A stretch of DNA of 64,000 nucleotides from Neelides folsomi (GCA_034687125.1 JAQGBZ010000035.1:124001-188000); one strand, 5' to 3'. Positions 1 through 23,014 are shown, counted from the stretch's first letter. Made by a program: numbers and translations. The notes: a model not told the origin generated them from the sequence alone.

Positions 1-2510
1 ATAATATTCGGTATGGGTATGTTTATTAAATAAGAAGGCTTTTCTCCAACCTTCCCGGCACGCGAAATTCTCTTCTTGAGCAAAAAGGGAGAGAAATTAT
101 CGTCTACAGGGTTTTATCTCGTCACTCATAGTCGGACTTTATGGTTTAATTGTATTCCGGGTTTTGATTCCGTTACCTCCCTTCAAATTGCATCAAATTA
201 CAGCTTCATTAAATTTTCCTTTTCAATGCAGAGCCACTAATGGATGGCCTTTGCTCAAGCGTCGACCTAAACCAATTTGATCCCAAACGAGGAGACTTCA
301 TGTTTGCGGACCAACTTAATTAACTTAATGAATTCAATTACAAAGCTAAAGTCCATTAATTCATTAAATTTAATTTTCTCTTTACCTACACGTCCATTGT
401 ATTAATATTACATTTAGGGAAGGTTCGCCAGCAAGCCAATTGTATTTTTATTATTGCATGCGATTAGAATAGACATTTCAATTTAACTTGCCACTCTCCT
501 AGTATATGCAATTGATGAATTGTAAAGTGATTGTAAAAACATTTTTTCTCATCGTGATAAACTTTAAGGTTTAGATATACTAATACAAATGCTACTTATA
601 TGAGCCCATGTCTCGTGAGATTTAATTCATCACAAGAAAAGGTTTTAAATGTAAATTTTGTGTGAGAGGAATTGACCTCATATGAAAGGTCTTTTTATAT
701 CGAGGGATTTCAATTTCCCATTCAGTCATGTTTTGGCCTTCAAACCTTTCGGCCTTCTTCACGCGCTCCAAAAATCTTACCCCGGAGTCATGTTATAAAT
801 ATAAGATTGGAGCTTGGGAAATAGTTTTATCCAAGAAAGGAGAATTTACATACTATTAAAGAAACTAGAGTAGATATTTACATTATGTATATATTACATA
901 ATATACAAAATTATAGGATATTACTATATATATATATATAATACCTGCCAATCAATTCGGGATATTTGATATGTTGTAACTAATTATATATACCAAGGTA
1001 TATGGTAGTTAAATATAATAATGCATAATTGGCTATAATTCATAATTTTAAATTGAATGAGTAATTAATTTCTAATTACATATAATAATATACGTATTTA
1101 GGATAAAAGTAAGAATATAGATAATAAACGTATACATCCTGTATATTGTGTAGTTCATTGCTATAAGGTAAACATATATTACATAATATACATACTTAAA
1201 CATGATTTCCCTTATTCTGTTTTAACAGGAGAGTTTTGTGAGAGTTTCTTCTTTAGTACCCTTAAAAGCAATCTGGATATTACTTTCATTTGGATATATC
1301 CACATTCTTTAAAATGAAGTACCTAATGTAACAATATGTAATGTATATTCAATTTGGAAAAAAACTAACCTACTTAAATATATTATAGGTACTATTGCTA
1401 CTCCTTACATGTACTACAGTAGATACTTATGTACAGATATGTAGTGTATCGGAATAAAAGTATATTTGAAAGATTTAAGCAAGATTAGCGAACGTGAAGA
1501 TGAATTTAATAAGGAAGAAGAAGTAGTGAAACCGAAATCGGAGTGTATCCCCCTCCGAGAGGTGCTCAAGCCCCGATTGAGATCTTTCGCAGGGGATTTA
1601 GTGGGAGTTAAGAATAGTCTCCGACTTTCAATCCCCAGTGGCTCTCGAATCCAAGGGAGACTCAGCACTTACGGAAAGCTCTCCACTTTCTCATAACACT
1701 ATCTTTTAGTACAAGAGCCAAATCCCATTTTCCACAAGGATTAAATTCTCCTTAAACCCGCCTTTGAAAATTTAGGGAGGAATATAAAGGTAAAACTATT
1801 AAATTCTTATAATTTATTCTCTCTATAAATATTTCTTCATTTTTATCAAGTAAGAATACCTCTAATTCAATTAGTATACATGTTGTACAAACAAATTAAT
1901 ATTCAATTACACGCATAAACTAATTAACTTCTATGTAGAAATTTAAATATTTAGGTTAGAAAACATGCCACCATCAAAATGTCCTGTACTATCGGTTGTG
2001 CACGATGCGTATAAGAATTCACCCATGCCATGGTTTTCTTTCATTTTTACTTATTGTAAATAAACAAACGATCCCTGAGATTCCTTCCGTTTCACAACAA
2101 ATAATTTTCCTATTAATTCCTATTAATACAAAATTGGGTCTTTTCATTTTCATGTTAACTATAAAATTCGCTTTGGATTTGCTATAATTTAAAACTTGTC
2201 TCTCGGGGAATTGTAGCTTAATTGTGTTTTTGTCTATTTTATCAACTAATCAGACAGAATATTTATTGGATAGATTGGCTGAGAATTAGTTTATTTACCC
2301 GCACTACATAGCTATGATTTTACTATTTATAAATATGTATTATTTGACAAGCCCGAATGTGCTAATACAAGTTACAAAATATGGATTGGAAAGTTTTAAA
2401 TTACACATTGGTTTATGTCTTGTGGCACGTGAGAAATGGACTATGAAAGATGTGTGATATTAAATACTTATTTTGCAAAAAGATCGAACTTCATCATGGA
2501 AATTTGATGT
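1..2510. other. AT-rich non-genic stretch
   Basis: No convincing coding exon is visible. Most of the stretch is AT-rich with a short TA microsatellite near 925-942. One block (about 1466-1696) is less AT-rich and open on both strands for 76 to 84 codons, but neither translation resembles a known family. It may be a regulatory element or a piece of an unseen gene. This flank lies upstream of MGAT4 and may hold the end of a neighbour outside the window. Confidence 0.5.
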
Positions 2511-2518
2511 GTAGTACT

Positions 2519-2821
2519 CAGTGGCGGTCCCAGGGGGGGGGGTCAACTGGGTCCATGGACCCCCCCCCCTTGACTTTGGTAAACAATGTAGATATAATCT
2601 AGTTATAACTGAAAAATAGGTGCAATTCGCACCTATTTTTGTCCCGTTGTAATTCGCATCAGGGTATAGAAAAAATTTCTCAGATCTATACTATTTCCAG
2701 TACTATTTATTAATATTTTACAGATACTGATTATATTAAGTACCTTTATGCTATTATAATGCATTATTTTATAACAAACAAATTTGGACCCCCCCTTCTA
2801 CAAATCCTGGGACCGCCCCTG
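2519..2821. mobile_element. hAT-type MITE, 303 bp
   Basis: The ends form terminal inverted repeats: CAGTGGCGGTCCCAGG at the left and the complement of CAGGGGCGGTCCCAGGAT at the right. The element is flanked by a perfect 8-bp target-site duplication GTAGTACT (2511-2518 and 2822-2829). An 8-bp duplication with CAG-initial ends is the hallmark of the hAT superfamily. There is no coding capacity, so it is non-autonomous. Runs of C and G lie just inside both ends, and a perfect hairpin (12-bp arms) sits at 2612-2640. Confidence 0.9.
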
Positions 2822-5008
2822 GTAGTACTTGTATGTAAAAGTTGTTATACGGATATACCTAAAGTAGTATCGAGTTCGGATTGATGATTCCTGCGTCGTG
2901 TGATCTTCACATTCGACTCGGCCTTTTAATACGATACGAAGATTTGTTTGAGTGTGGCATGTGCTTCTCAATCTTTTCTGCAAAGGTCTAATGTCATTTG
3001 TATAGGAAGTTATTGACTCTTGGGGCTTCCTCCCACTCTGACACTCCTGCGACAAATTAGCCTAATTGGCCCACCGTGTTCGCACCCATCCAATCCTATC
3101 AACATTCCCACTGCTTCTTCCCTCGTTCCTTTCCACTCATCCCGTCCAAATCACTCAAATTCACTCTTGGAATACCATCCCATTATATTTTTGCATTTCC
3201 CTCATCCTTTTCTTAATGGGAGGATATCCAGGAGATTTAAAAGGAATTTAATACAAACCCGCATGTATAATAACTATTGTACTATTTGTATTTAAGTACT
3301 TACCCTAACCTATTAGTTTTTTTCATTTTGATTTTCGACTACTACAATGTACATTAGAGTAAATTTCCTACTAATATATTTATTATCGGAGTAAATGGGC
3401 ATAGTAATTGTACTACACGTGATGTTAATAATTATGTATATAATTAGATTATATGAACATTCTAAAATTTACAAATTGTTTGTATTTTACATAGTTTAAA
3501 TATTTAGCAAAGTTAAATATTAAAGTTAAATATTTACTCATGTATTTTTCTTATTTTTCTCATCAGGAGCTGCAGCTAAGAAAATAAACAGAGTTTGAAC
3601 ATTAAAACGTCTCATACGAAGTTGTGCCTTCCTCCCTCTCTGATAGTCTCCAATTTCTCCAACATCCGCCTTGGTTTCCCGGTAAGGAAAGATGAGTTTT
3701 CTCTTTTCAATCTCAACCAGTCAGCATCTACTCAATGAGTGTATTGGTAAGTGATGCGAAAGCGTTTAAAAAGAGACGTTACGTAAAAGTTCATTTCACT
3801 TTGGAATCGATTCCATTATCCACCTCCTAGAGCGAAGCGGAAACGAGCGGATCATTCCACAATATATCCCAAAGTATACAATATATACCTATATTAAAAA
3901 AACATACATATGGGCACTAAATATGGGATGATTCCTTTTCAACTCACCCGCTCCTTATAAAGAACAATGAAAATTTAACAGTTTTTGTTCCTTTGTACGT
4001 TTTTCATATAATGTCCAAGTGAGTGGGATATTATGTATTAAATAAAGTCTATGTATACGTACATATGTATTAAATGTGTTTATTGTATACATTCATATAC
4101 TACTTATTGTTAGTAAACACATTTCATTTAATAGGATTTAACGGAATCCTATTAATATAAAAATACTCAAATGAGCTATAAACTTTAAAGTGTATTTGAG
4201 TATTTTATTCATGTATTCTTTAGTAACTATCTAGTTTGTACTATAATTATTTAACAGATAGGTATTTACTAACATAATAAATACCTAAAAGCAGTGTCTA
4301 CATAGTTATACTATATTTAATATAGGTAGTTTAGTAGCAGTTTAATACAAATCTTGATAAACATACCCATCTCTATATAAACTCAAGAATATTTTTCATA
4401 TGTTTAATACATCCATACATATGCTACCTATATTTAATAGATATGTATGACGTGATAGCTCTTGAGAGTTTTCATTCACGTCTGCCCAACTTGGTCCTTT
4501 GAGCCTCTTAAGAGAAAGTTGGCTCGTTGACGAAGAGACTTTTGATGTACTCACTATATTGAGTCATTATGACTCAACTCCGCTCCATTTGAGATCTTTT
4601 TAGCCTTTAAAATATTTTTTATCTTTTCACAAAAGACTAGAGTCACTGAATATTTTTATGAAAATACAGGGTGAGCATACGGATCGAATAGAGCTATTCT
4701 AAATAACAGTTTTTACATACTATTACTTATTACTTTTGCCCAATTTAAATATCCTAACTTCTAAATAAAATAGGAACCATTCTGCAAGTACAGTGATTGT
4801 TTCTACTAATGTAATGACAATTTTTATATATGTGTTTAAACAACTAAAGCCAATTCATTATTTATTTAATTTATTTTTGTAGGATTTTTTTCTATAATGG
4901 AGGAAGTTGTGAAGTTTATCTTGGCGAGCTGAGTCTCTTGGAACCATTGAAGTTGATCGAGTTTGGCTTGTGAGTAGTGCCGATGAGGGCGGCCGGGAGT
5001 GAGGAAGG
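2822..5008. other. AT-rich non-genic stretch upstream of MGAT4
   Basis: No supported coding exon. Around 3590-3850 the sequence is less AT-rich and could contain a promoter or untranslated exon; this is a guess. A perfect 13-bp-arm hairpin lies at 4160-4206. A possible acceptor near 4881 precedes a leader that runs into the MGAT4 start codon. Confidence 0.4.
4160..4206. repeat. perfect hairpin, 13-bp arms
   Basis: AAAATACTCAAAT (4160-4172) is matched exactly by its reverse complement at 4194-4206, with a 21-nt loop. It lies in non-genic AT-rich DNA. It may be a remnant of a palindromic MITE; no function can be assigned. Confidence 0.6.
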
Positions 5009-8000
5009 ATGCAGTTCTCGTATAGGATTGCTTTCCTCGCCGTCCTCATCTCCACCTTTCTTCTCCTTCACTTCATGAGCCGGACGAATCTCGAGGGTAA
5101 GAAATGATTGGGTTGATTATTTTGAAAAAATCATTTCCTTTGTAGCAGAGGAAGAAAAAGAATCTCGGCTCCTTCGGTTCCTGGCAACTCTCGAGACGGA
5201 CGTGAGAGAATACGAGTCATTGGTTCGTCATTTGAGAACGGAGATTCTTCAAATGAAGGACTTGCTCTTGCCGCGAGGAAAGCGGAAGAAGAAATTGACC
5301 ACTCTGAGCATTTACAACGCCTTGCCCCACCTTCTTGATTTTGAAGACCCGCTCGCCCCAGCTCTCAATATTGGGAAAAGAAGAGATGGAGGTAAATGAA
5401 AAAATGAAATTCAATTTGATAATTTTCATATTTTTCAGTCTCTATTGTGATTGGAATTCCGACGGTGAAGCGACCAACGCAGAGCTACTTGCTTCCGACT
5501 CTCCAGAATCTCATTAACTCCATGCTACCAGTAGAGAAAAACGACACTTTAATTGTCGTTTTCATCGCAGAGTCCGATCCAGTCTTTGTACAGAATACTG
5601 TTAACGCCATTACGAAACAGTAAAATTACTTTTTAGAACTATGATAAGTTTATCATTAAAAGATAGTAGATCAGTTTTTTAAATTTTAAATGGGAAGGAT
5701 TGGAACATTTTTGGAACATTGGAACATTTTTGTTTGATTTAGATTCAGGAGAGATGTCGATTCAGGGCTTGTGGAAATGTTTGCGCCTTCGTCCACATTT
5801 TATCCTGACTTTAAGAGATTGAAGGGAAGTTTGGGTGACTCCGAAGAAAGGACGAGATGGAGAACAAAGCAAAATCTGGATTATGCCTATTTAATGATGT
5901 ATGCCCAGAATCGGGGAAACTTTTACCTTCAACTTGAAGATGATGTTCTCACTAAAAAGGGCTTCGTCCAAACGATCAAGTCGTTTGCCATTCAAAACAC
6001 TATGAACAAGCAAGACTGGTTCATGTTAGACTTTTGTCAACTTGGTTTTATAGGTAAATAAAAGACGTCGGATTTAATTATTTAAATGAAATGTTATAAA
6101 ATGTTACTTATTAGAAGCTATGAAATATTGAATGGCGGGTTTTGGATTTTTCCAGGGAAGCTTTTCCGTGCATCTGACTTATGGCGGCTCATTGAATTCT
6201 TTTTACTCTTCTACGAGGACAAACCTGGCGATTGGCTCCTCTCCCAATTTTTCACCGTCAAGTATTGCAAGCTAGACTACTCACATGTAACTCCTCAATT
6301 TACATTCCTCATTTACTTCCATTTTATAAATTATCTGATTTATAAAATGACCGATTATGACCTTTCATTTCTCCATTTAGAAGCGCTGTGGAAAGGAGCT
6401 AGGTAAGCATTGGATTCACTTCCGCCCTTCACTCTTTCAACACATTGGAATGGTTTCTTCACTCAATGGGAAAGTTCAGAAACTTAAGGTAAATCAAAGT
6501 GATTTTTATTAATAATGTTTAAATCAATTATTATTTAATTCTTTTTATCATATTAGGATCGACAATTCGGGAAGCTTGAATTGTTTACTGGGCATGGAAA
6601 TCCCCAGGCCACAGTTTTCAGCACTATTAAACATTATGGAAAGTTCTCATTGGAAAAAGCTTATGTGGGGAAAAATTACTTTTGGGGCCTTGCCCCCGAA
6701 AATGGTGATATTCTCAAATTCACATTCACGCCGCCCATTTCTTTAAACAGGTTAATTCATATTTCTATTAATTCGCTCTGTGAATAAATCCCTCCTCCCT
6801 TGAGCATAAAACGCATTATGGAAAATGATAAGGAAGAGCTTTCGCTTATATTAAAAACTTAAAATTGGCCCAAGCTTTTCTTTGGCCCATACCTATATAT
6901 TTTCAGTAATGCGCTTTCAGCTCACTGGTATTCCGAGTGCGAATCTTAAAAGATAAATTTATTTATTTATAATATGAATAAAATGTAATTTTTCAAATAA
7001 AAATATAAAAACAAATTGTTTCTATTTTCCATACACTTTCCTCTTAAGAAAGTTTTAAATAAGGGACGAATAATTTTTCAACTCATTTTGCTAATGGCTT
7101 TGATTAACTTTCTAGATACCGTTTTATCAGTGGAAACGCTGAGCATCCGTCTGACAAGCTTTACAATGCTACATTAGAAGTAGAATCGGCCTTAAGTTCA
7201 ACACCTCAAACGTCGCCGTTCCTCACCACGAAGGACGGATTTTTCATAATCGGTAAATAAACAGATTTATAATTGGTGTGAGAGCTTTTGATTTCAATTC
7301 TACTCTTTTCCTTTAATGTTAGATGAATTTGATGAGCTTGGGGTGTTGGATGGCGAGGTGCCTTCTTTCCTCAACCCTATTTCAGCTGTGAGGATAACTC
7401 TCAAGCGCACGAGTGACAATTGGGTGATACTAAGTGAGGTATGTGGAGACTGGTGCTTAGGGACTGCCCATAAATGAGCTCACACTTTTTCCCGATTTTT
7501 GGACCTTTACCCCCCCTCATGTCACACTTTGTAACACTTTAGCATACCCCCACCCCCCATGTAAGCTCACACTTCGTATACGTAGTACATTTAAAAAATA
7601 TTTTAAACTATCCAGAAAAAAGCTCAGCGCTGAGTGCAGTGTAGAAAATAAGCAAATTTTGCTTATATTAAATTTCCAATAATTTCCGGATATGAAAAGT
7701 ATAAACAATTCATCACTTTGATTAGAGACAATTGTTGGAAAATGTTTAGAACACTTTGAGTTTTTCTTAAATTTTACTTTTTGCGTTAGGAAGATAAAAA
7801 TTTAATTTTTAATAGCTTTTAAATTAAAAAGTATAGAAATTTTGTGGATTTTGACCATTTTACAAATGTGAGCTCACACTTTGGCTAACCCCCATCCCCT
7901 CTATTGTAACACTTTGCCCTACCCCCCCCTCTTAGCGTAAGTTTATTTATGGACAGTCCCTTAACCAATGTCAATACTTAATTGGTTATTCTAAATTTTT

Positions 8001-8054
8001 TCTTTTTAGATTCTCTTGGAAAAGGCTGATGAAAGTCAAATGAAAATTATTTAA
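5009..8054 (+). CDS. MGAT4: alpha-1,3-mannosyl-glycoprotein 4-beta-N-acetylglucosaminyltransferase (GnT-IV, MGAT4 family)
   Basis: Ten coding exons: 5009-5096, 5146-5391, 5439-5619, 5743-6053, 6156-6286, 6381-6488, 6557-6750, 7116-7252, 7323-7438, 8010-8054. The 518-residue product is close to vertebrate MGAT4A/B (about 535-548). It starts with a short cytosolic tail and a signal-anchor near residues 6-22, as in type II Golgi enzymes. The block RTKQNLDYAYLMMYAQ and the LEDD motif (EDD at about 237-239, the presumed UDP-sugar/metal site) match human MGAT4 closely, as do IGIPTVKR and FRPSLFQHIG. By family it adds the beta-1,4 GlcNAc branch to the Man-alpha-1,3 arm of N-glycans in the Golgi. The ATG at 5009 is chosen because it opens the signal-anchor frame. 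Exon 2 has tandem acceptors (TAG at 5143-5145, CAG at 5146-5148) that would add or drop one residue. A MITE occupies most of the last intron. Confidence 0.93.
7460..7960. mobile_element. PIF/Harbinger-like MITE in the last MGAT4 intron, 501 bp
   Basis: The left end reads GGGACTGCCCATAAAT and the complement of the right end reads GGGACTGTCCATAAAT, forming imperfect terminal inverted repeats. Both sides carry TTA (7457-7459 and 7961-7963), a 3-bp duplication of the TWA type used by PIF/Harbinger elements. There is no transposase frame. Just inside each end are stretches rich in CACACTTT and C-runs. The insertion begins 21 bp past the splice donor, so most of intron 9 (7439-8009) is transposon. 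Confidence 0.8.
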
Positions 8055-8061
8055 CGAAGAT

Positions 8062-8067
8062 AATAAA
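8062..8067 (+). promoter_or_regulatory. polyadenylation signal of MGAT4
   Basis: AATAAA lies 8 nt after the MGAT4 stop codon, followed by T-rich sequence. This implies a very short 3' UTR. Confidence 0.5.
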
Positions 8068-9041
8068 ATCTTTTTTAACTCTTAAAAGTTACATTTTTAT
8101 TATTCTACACTATACATATTTATCTAATATACCTAATGTCGTTTTTAATATATTATTCTAATAATCTTGATTTTTAATTAATTTCATCCCATACAATTTT
8201 AAAGAATAATGGCATGATGTGTAGTATGTAATATATACTATATGCGTACATAATGTGCACATGCATTGTATTATATTTATATTTCATAAATGATCCATGA
8301 ATCCATGATAATTAAGAGTTAAAAACCTTTCTAAAAAGGATCCAATATAAGGATAAGGAACAAGTAGGCAAATATGTTATGATGTTATCAGTTATCAATA
8401 ATGAAACAGGTTTAATATTAAATAAGGTAGATTTTATAAACTTTATTATAATGTTTCAACTATAGAATTACAGTACATCACATTAAAGCTCCGTTTTCAC
8501 TTCATGAAAAACATATGGAGATAATATCTAGAATTGTATATATTTATTACATAGGAAATTATTCCGATTGACCACACTAATAATAATAATATATTTATTT
8601 AATATGCCTACATGCTACGTCTAACGATAAGAAAGGATATCAGAGTAATAACAAATTAATTGAATATGATAATAAGTATTCTGCATCTTAGCATTTAAAA
8701 ACTTAATATTTTAACAAATGCATATACTCTATATTCATTCATAATAATAAGAGAAATAACTTAACTCTATAAAAATTTAATTTAGGAAAAGATATGTAGG
8801 ATTGATTTGCAATTAAACGCTATACAGAATACTAACATGATGTTCATTTATCAACTCAATTCCCTATGTAAGCATAGCTATCAAACGCCCCCAGAATGTG
8901 AGTTAACAAATGAGCATCATTTTTACAGTATATTATATCATTCAAAGATACAATAGTGTATTTAGTCAGTATAAATATATTTGGAATTTTTGGAATAACA
9001 AAAGTACCAAAGAAAAGAATGAGAGCTGCGGATTAATTAAT
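8068..9041. other. intergenic region between two convergent genes
   Basis: AT-rich sequence with no convincing coding exon. It should contain the 3' UTR and polyadenylation site of the minus-strand SH3 gene; complements of AATAAA occur near 8588-8600. Confidence 0.5.
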
Positions 9042-11079
9042 TTATGGATATGGAGGAGCGAGAATTGGCAAATTCTCAGGAACAGGTTCAACAAAGTTTT
9101 GGGGGAATTGACCACGCTTCCCGTCCAATTCTCCATACAGCCAATCTTCATTAATTCTTCCCATTATAATGACAAACCCTCCAGCCTATTGAAAAATTCA
9201 AAATTAATCACACTTCTTAAACTGCTATTAAATATATTATTAAAATAAATAAAAATTAAGTAATCGTTGACTTGACCTACATTGAGATTTAGATCCCCTT
9301 CAGCTTCCGCAGTGAAATCGAATAACACTGTCGCTATATGGTATTGAATTTCATTCTCTGACTTGTTTGGTCCCGCAACTTCCGGAATGAAAGGGACGGT
9401 ATCATATACGCTCTCATTGTCGCATAGTGGAACAACAATGTTAACATAATTAGATGGGAACATTCCTTCTAATCCTCCACAAGTTCCGATTGTCCAGCTA
9501 TCATCAACTTGCCGAATCAGATAAACTAGATCCCCCGCCTTAAAAGAAAAGAAATTTAACAAACCTCCTATTCTCATTATATTACTGCTAAAGAAAATGA
9601 TGGAATTTAATAGAATGTATTAAAAATAATGTAGAAACTACAACTAATTAAAAAAGGTGGATATTGATTGTTACCTGAAGGGGTAAATCTCCTTCTGCTT
9701 CAGGTGCATAATCGTATAGAGCAATAGCGCAGGCTCTATCTGCTTCAGCTCCACTCTAACAATTGCAAATAAAAATATAATTTATTAATTTAATTCACCC
9801 ACATTGATCTTAAATACACTTAAATACATCATTTCCATTTTATAGTTTTAGAAACTGGAGAACATATAAGAAATAGTTATATAAAGAATAATAACGGGAT
9901 TTTGCCTTACTTGCTGATAAGGTTCTGAGTAAATTTCGTCCAATGGAGGATTCGGCAAATCCAAATGATCGTTAACATCATCATCATCCTCAATGAAATC
10001 CTGCGGTGGAGGGGGCGGCGGAATGTCTGGCATTGGAGGAGACCCATTGTTGTCATACTTGGAATCCTCAAAGTCTTCTCCTGGGGGCTCATCGTAGTAG
10101 TCTTGCTCGGGAGGCACATCGTAGTAGAGGCTACTTGAATCATTCAGAGCTTTCTGGATCGCCGCAGCATTGTGACTAAGAGGCTTTCCGATCGGGGCGG
10201 GCTGAATCGGCTGCGGAAGTTTAACTGGCGGTTCGTCCCATTCTAGAGGGAAATTACTATAACGAGGTTGTTGAGGCTGAGTGCCGGATTTGACAAGAAC
10301 CGGCTTGGTCGCAACAACTGGTTTCAGAATTGTCGGCTTTCGTTGAGCATCAGGACGAATAATTGTGGGATTGGTCTTGACAGTTATTGGGGTCATTGGT
10401 CCCTGGCTCTGTTGCACCTTTGAAAGCATCGTTGAATTGTTGAGAGACTCAGGGGAAGGTCGCGGAGGACTGAAAGGATTTCCGGACGGCGCTCGGTTGC
10501 TGCTTTTCAGCTCTGACTTGACATAGAAAATTGATGCTCCGACGCGATACATAAACTCCGGTGGACCACTCTGGAATTAATAATAATCATCATTTAATCA
10601 AAAACAACATTTGGTCATTATATAAATGTTCTATACAATTTGAAAATTCCATCTATAATAAATCTTTCATTTTAAATTATATTTAAAATTTGGTACTGGT
10701 TAACTTTTAAACTCACTTGGATTGTCACTTGAGCAGACTTGTTGGGGGATGAAAAATCGATCAGATCCGATCCAACAACAATTTGATTTTCTTTCAAACT
10801 TTGACTCCGCTCAAATTTATTTTTAATTTCTTGAGACGAGTGAAAACTTTGAGAATTCTGTTTAAAATTTTTATTGTCATTAATGGCTTTTAATATTAAT
10901 TTGATTGATATCATTGTTTATTTTGGCGCAATTTGCCAAAACGTTATTTGATTAGTATTTGGACTTACTTTTAGCTTTGTTGTGTTTGGCTGTGGCGGTC
11001 TCGGTGGGGCGGCTTTCTTTCCTTTCGACATCCCTGAAGATCCCGATGAGGAGTAGCTTTGAGTTCCAAGTGAGTTCAT
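9042..11079 (-). CDS. proline-rich adaptor with two C-terminal SH3 domains (SH3D19-like?)
   Basis: Six coding exons in gene order: 11079-10969, 10857-10717, 10570-9911, 9755-9675, 9538-9281, 9185-9042. The product is 464 residues. The N-terminal 300 residues are low complexity with proline-rich stretches (KKAAPPRPPQP near residue 20, SPPRPSP, IPPPPPPQ) and repeated YDxPP/YxEP tyrosine motifs (YYDVPPEQDYYDEPP, EIYSEPY), which suggest SH3- and SH2-binding sites. SH3-1 spans about 312-366 (ALYDY, GDLPLQAGD, DDSW, GMFPSNYV). SH3-2 spans about 397-452 (VLFDF, EDWLYGEL, GQFPQNFVEPV) and ends 12 residues before the stop. The sequence around NFVEPV recalls SH3D19/EVE1 of vertebrates, but that family has five SH3 domains, so the assignment is tentative. 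A signalling, endocytic or actin adaptor role is likely. The gene is head-to-head with fry. Confidence 0.85.
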
Positions 11080-12830
11080 TTTACAAACACAGTTTTGTAG
11101 TATTCGCCTTATTACCCACCATAAATTAATTAACTAGTGAACTCTTTATCTAGTTTAAATTTTAACATAATATAACTATCTTATTTTCCCAGCATTGTTA
11201 TATTTAACGATTTCAAAAATACATAAATAGGAATTATTATTTATGATTCGTTATAAAATAATTTTAATTTAAGTTGTACATTTGTTTTAAGCTTCTTTGA
11301 AAAATTATTATTCATTGATGTTTGAAACTTTTTTAAGTTAAAAATTCTTGACGTTGATCAAAGCTGTAAACAAATATATTATTTTAGAAATACGTTTTAT
11401 AATAAAAATATTTTCATTTGTCAAAATTTACTTTTAAATTATAGATACACAGATAATATGTACCTATACTGTTATAAATATAAATAATAAATAAAATAAA
11501 AGGTTCAACTCACATTATTAGTCATTAACAGGGAAAAGTTGTCTTGTTCAATTTGATTCAATCGTAGAAAGGAACAAAAAATAATAAGCAGAAGTATTAA
11601 TTTCCGATTATGGTGTAATACGACGGCATATATCGAATATACTCACGATTCCATGACTAATACGCCTATTTATCCATTTGTTTTTTTCCTTCACACATTT
11701 ATGCTCATAAAACTTAATATATTGTTTTTATGTATTAATTAAATGGTTCAATGGTTTAAACGCCCAAAGCAATTCTTTCTCAAGTCTTCAACTTAAAGGA
11801 ATTTTATAACATATAATTAATTTATCAATCTTATCACTTGCTTATCACCATTGGCCTAATTATTAAATCTACTCACTCAGGAGCCCTATATCTTAAATTT
11901 TTCTAAGCCAACTAAAAATCTTTCTTGGCTCTCAACGTATTTTCTTTGATTTTCTCTGAAGGAACTCCCTGTGGATTCCAAATGTTTTCCAGATGGATTA
12001 ACAAGTTTATTATTAGTCGAGGAAGTGGGAGAAACTAAATAACCTCAAGAGATTCCCCAGAAGTCAGAATAATAACTTAAATCTCTGTAGTTGAAGACTC
12101 AATTGGTTATTTTCTCTTACTCCTAAATTCCTAGCTACAAGTGTTTTAAAAAACAGGGTTTTTTGCCCTTGTCCAACTTCCTATTTTATTTCCTCTGTTA
12201 ATGATAATGAAAAGGAATAATAGGTCGTGAACGAGATCTGTGACTGTCGAGTTCACTGTGAGATTGACAAGTTCATCTTTGGATGGGAGGGTGAAGAAGA
12301 GACATCATTGCCATATCACAACCGATCCTCTTCATTGGTTTAAACACCCTTGCCGTCATCACTCGAATGAAGGTAAGCTCAGAAATTGAATTTTATTAAA
12401 TCACCTCATTCTATTTAATTAAAACATCACACACAGACTTTCTTCTTTATTTCATAAAGGACTATTTCAAACATTTGACAGAGGTATTTAACATCATGTT
12501 ATAACGATTTATCCTTTACTGTTTCCTAATTTGGCCTATTAATTTCTGACTTCATTTTTATTTTAATTTGCTTTCGATTTACACATTTATTATAAAACTA
12601 AGGAATTAAATATGTTCATTTATTTAGTGTTGTTGTAGTTAGAACACTATGTGTTCGATTGTGTGAATAGTTTCTTATGTTATAAAAAATAATCAACCCG
12701 GTTTTAATTTCTGTCTTATTAATTTTTAGAATAAGCAAGTGCAGTTAAGCTGAATGGAAGAAGAACTGGAGTTTGAGACATAATATTTAATTTTTATTTT
12801 TGCTGAGAATGATTCTCATCATGAAGTGAA
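11080..12830. other. divergent upstream region of the SH3 gene and fry
   Basis: No coding exon is seen. Promoters for both genes must lie here or be reached through untranslated exons. A good donor (AAG|gtaagc at about 12372) and an acceptor (tttttag at about 12729) suggest a non-coding first fry exon spliced to the leader directly upstream of the fry ATG. Confidence 0.45.
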
Positions 12831-22687
<9,857 letters not shown>

Positions 22688-22792
22688 CCCATTCGTTTTA
22701 TGGGAATTTTTCAATTGGAATATTTTATATATGTTAAACCAATATGTTTAAAGGAACATTCTTGTCATCGTCTTGAACCATTAATTCTCGAA

Positions 22793-22798
22793 AATAAA
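22793..22798 (+). promoter_or_regulatory. polyadenylation signal of fry
   Basis: AATAAA lies 105 nt after the fry stop codon in AT-rich DNA, before the convergent trc 3' end. Confidence 0.5.
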
Positions 22799-23014
22799 AG
22801 TAATACTTATAATCTCATAATAAATAGTTTGACTAATCATTTTATATAATTTAGTTCATGATATTTCTATAATATTAAATTGGATCATTCCGTCATGCCA
22901 TGTTTACATAATCATGGGATTACATGATTCCCTAACATTTGATGACAAATGCACAAATATGGTGATAAAAAAGGAATATTGATTGAGTTAAAATGATGTG
23001 CAATATATTGTATG

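Noticed and set aside
9042-11079. Abl-interactor (Abi) identity for the SH3 gene
   Set aside because: Abi has one C-terminal SH3 and a conserved N-terminal homeodomain-homologous region; this protein has two SH3 domains and lacks that region.
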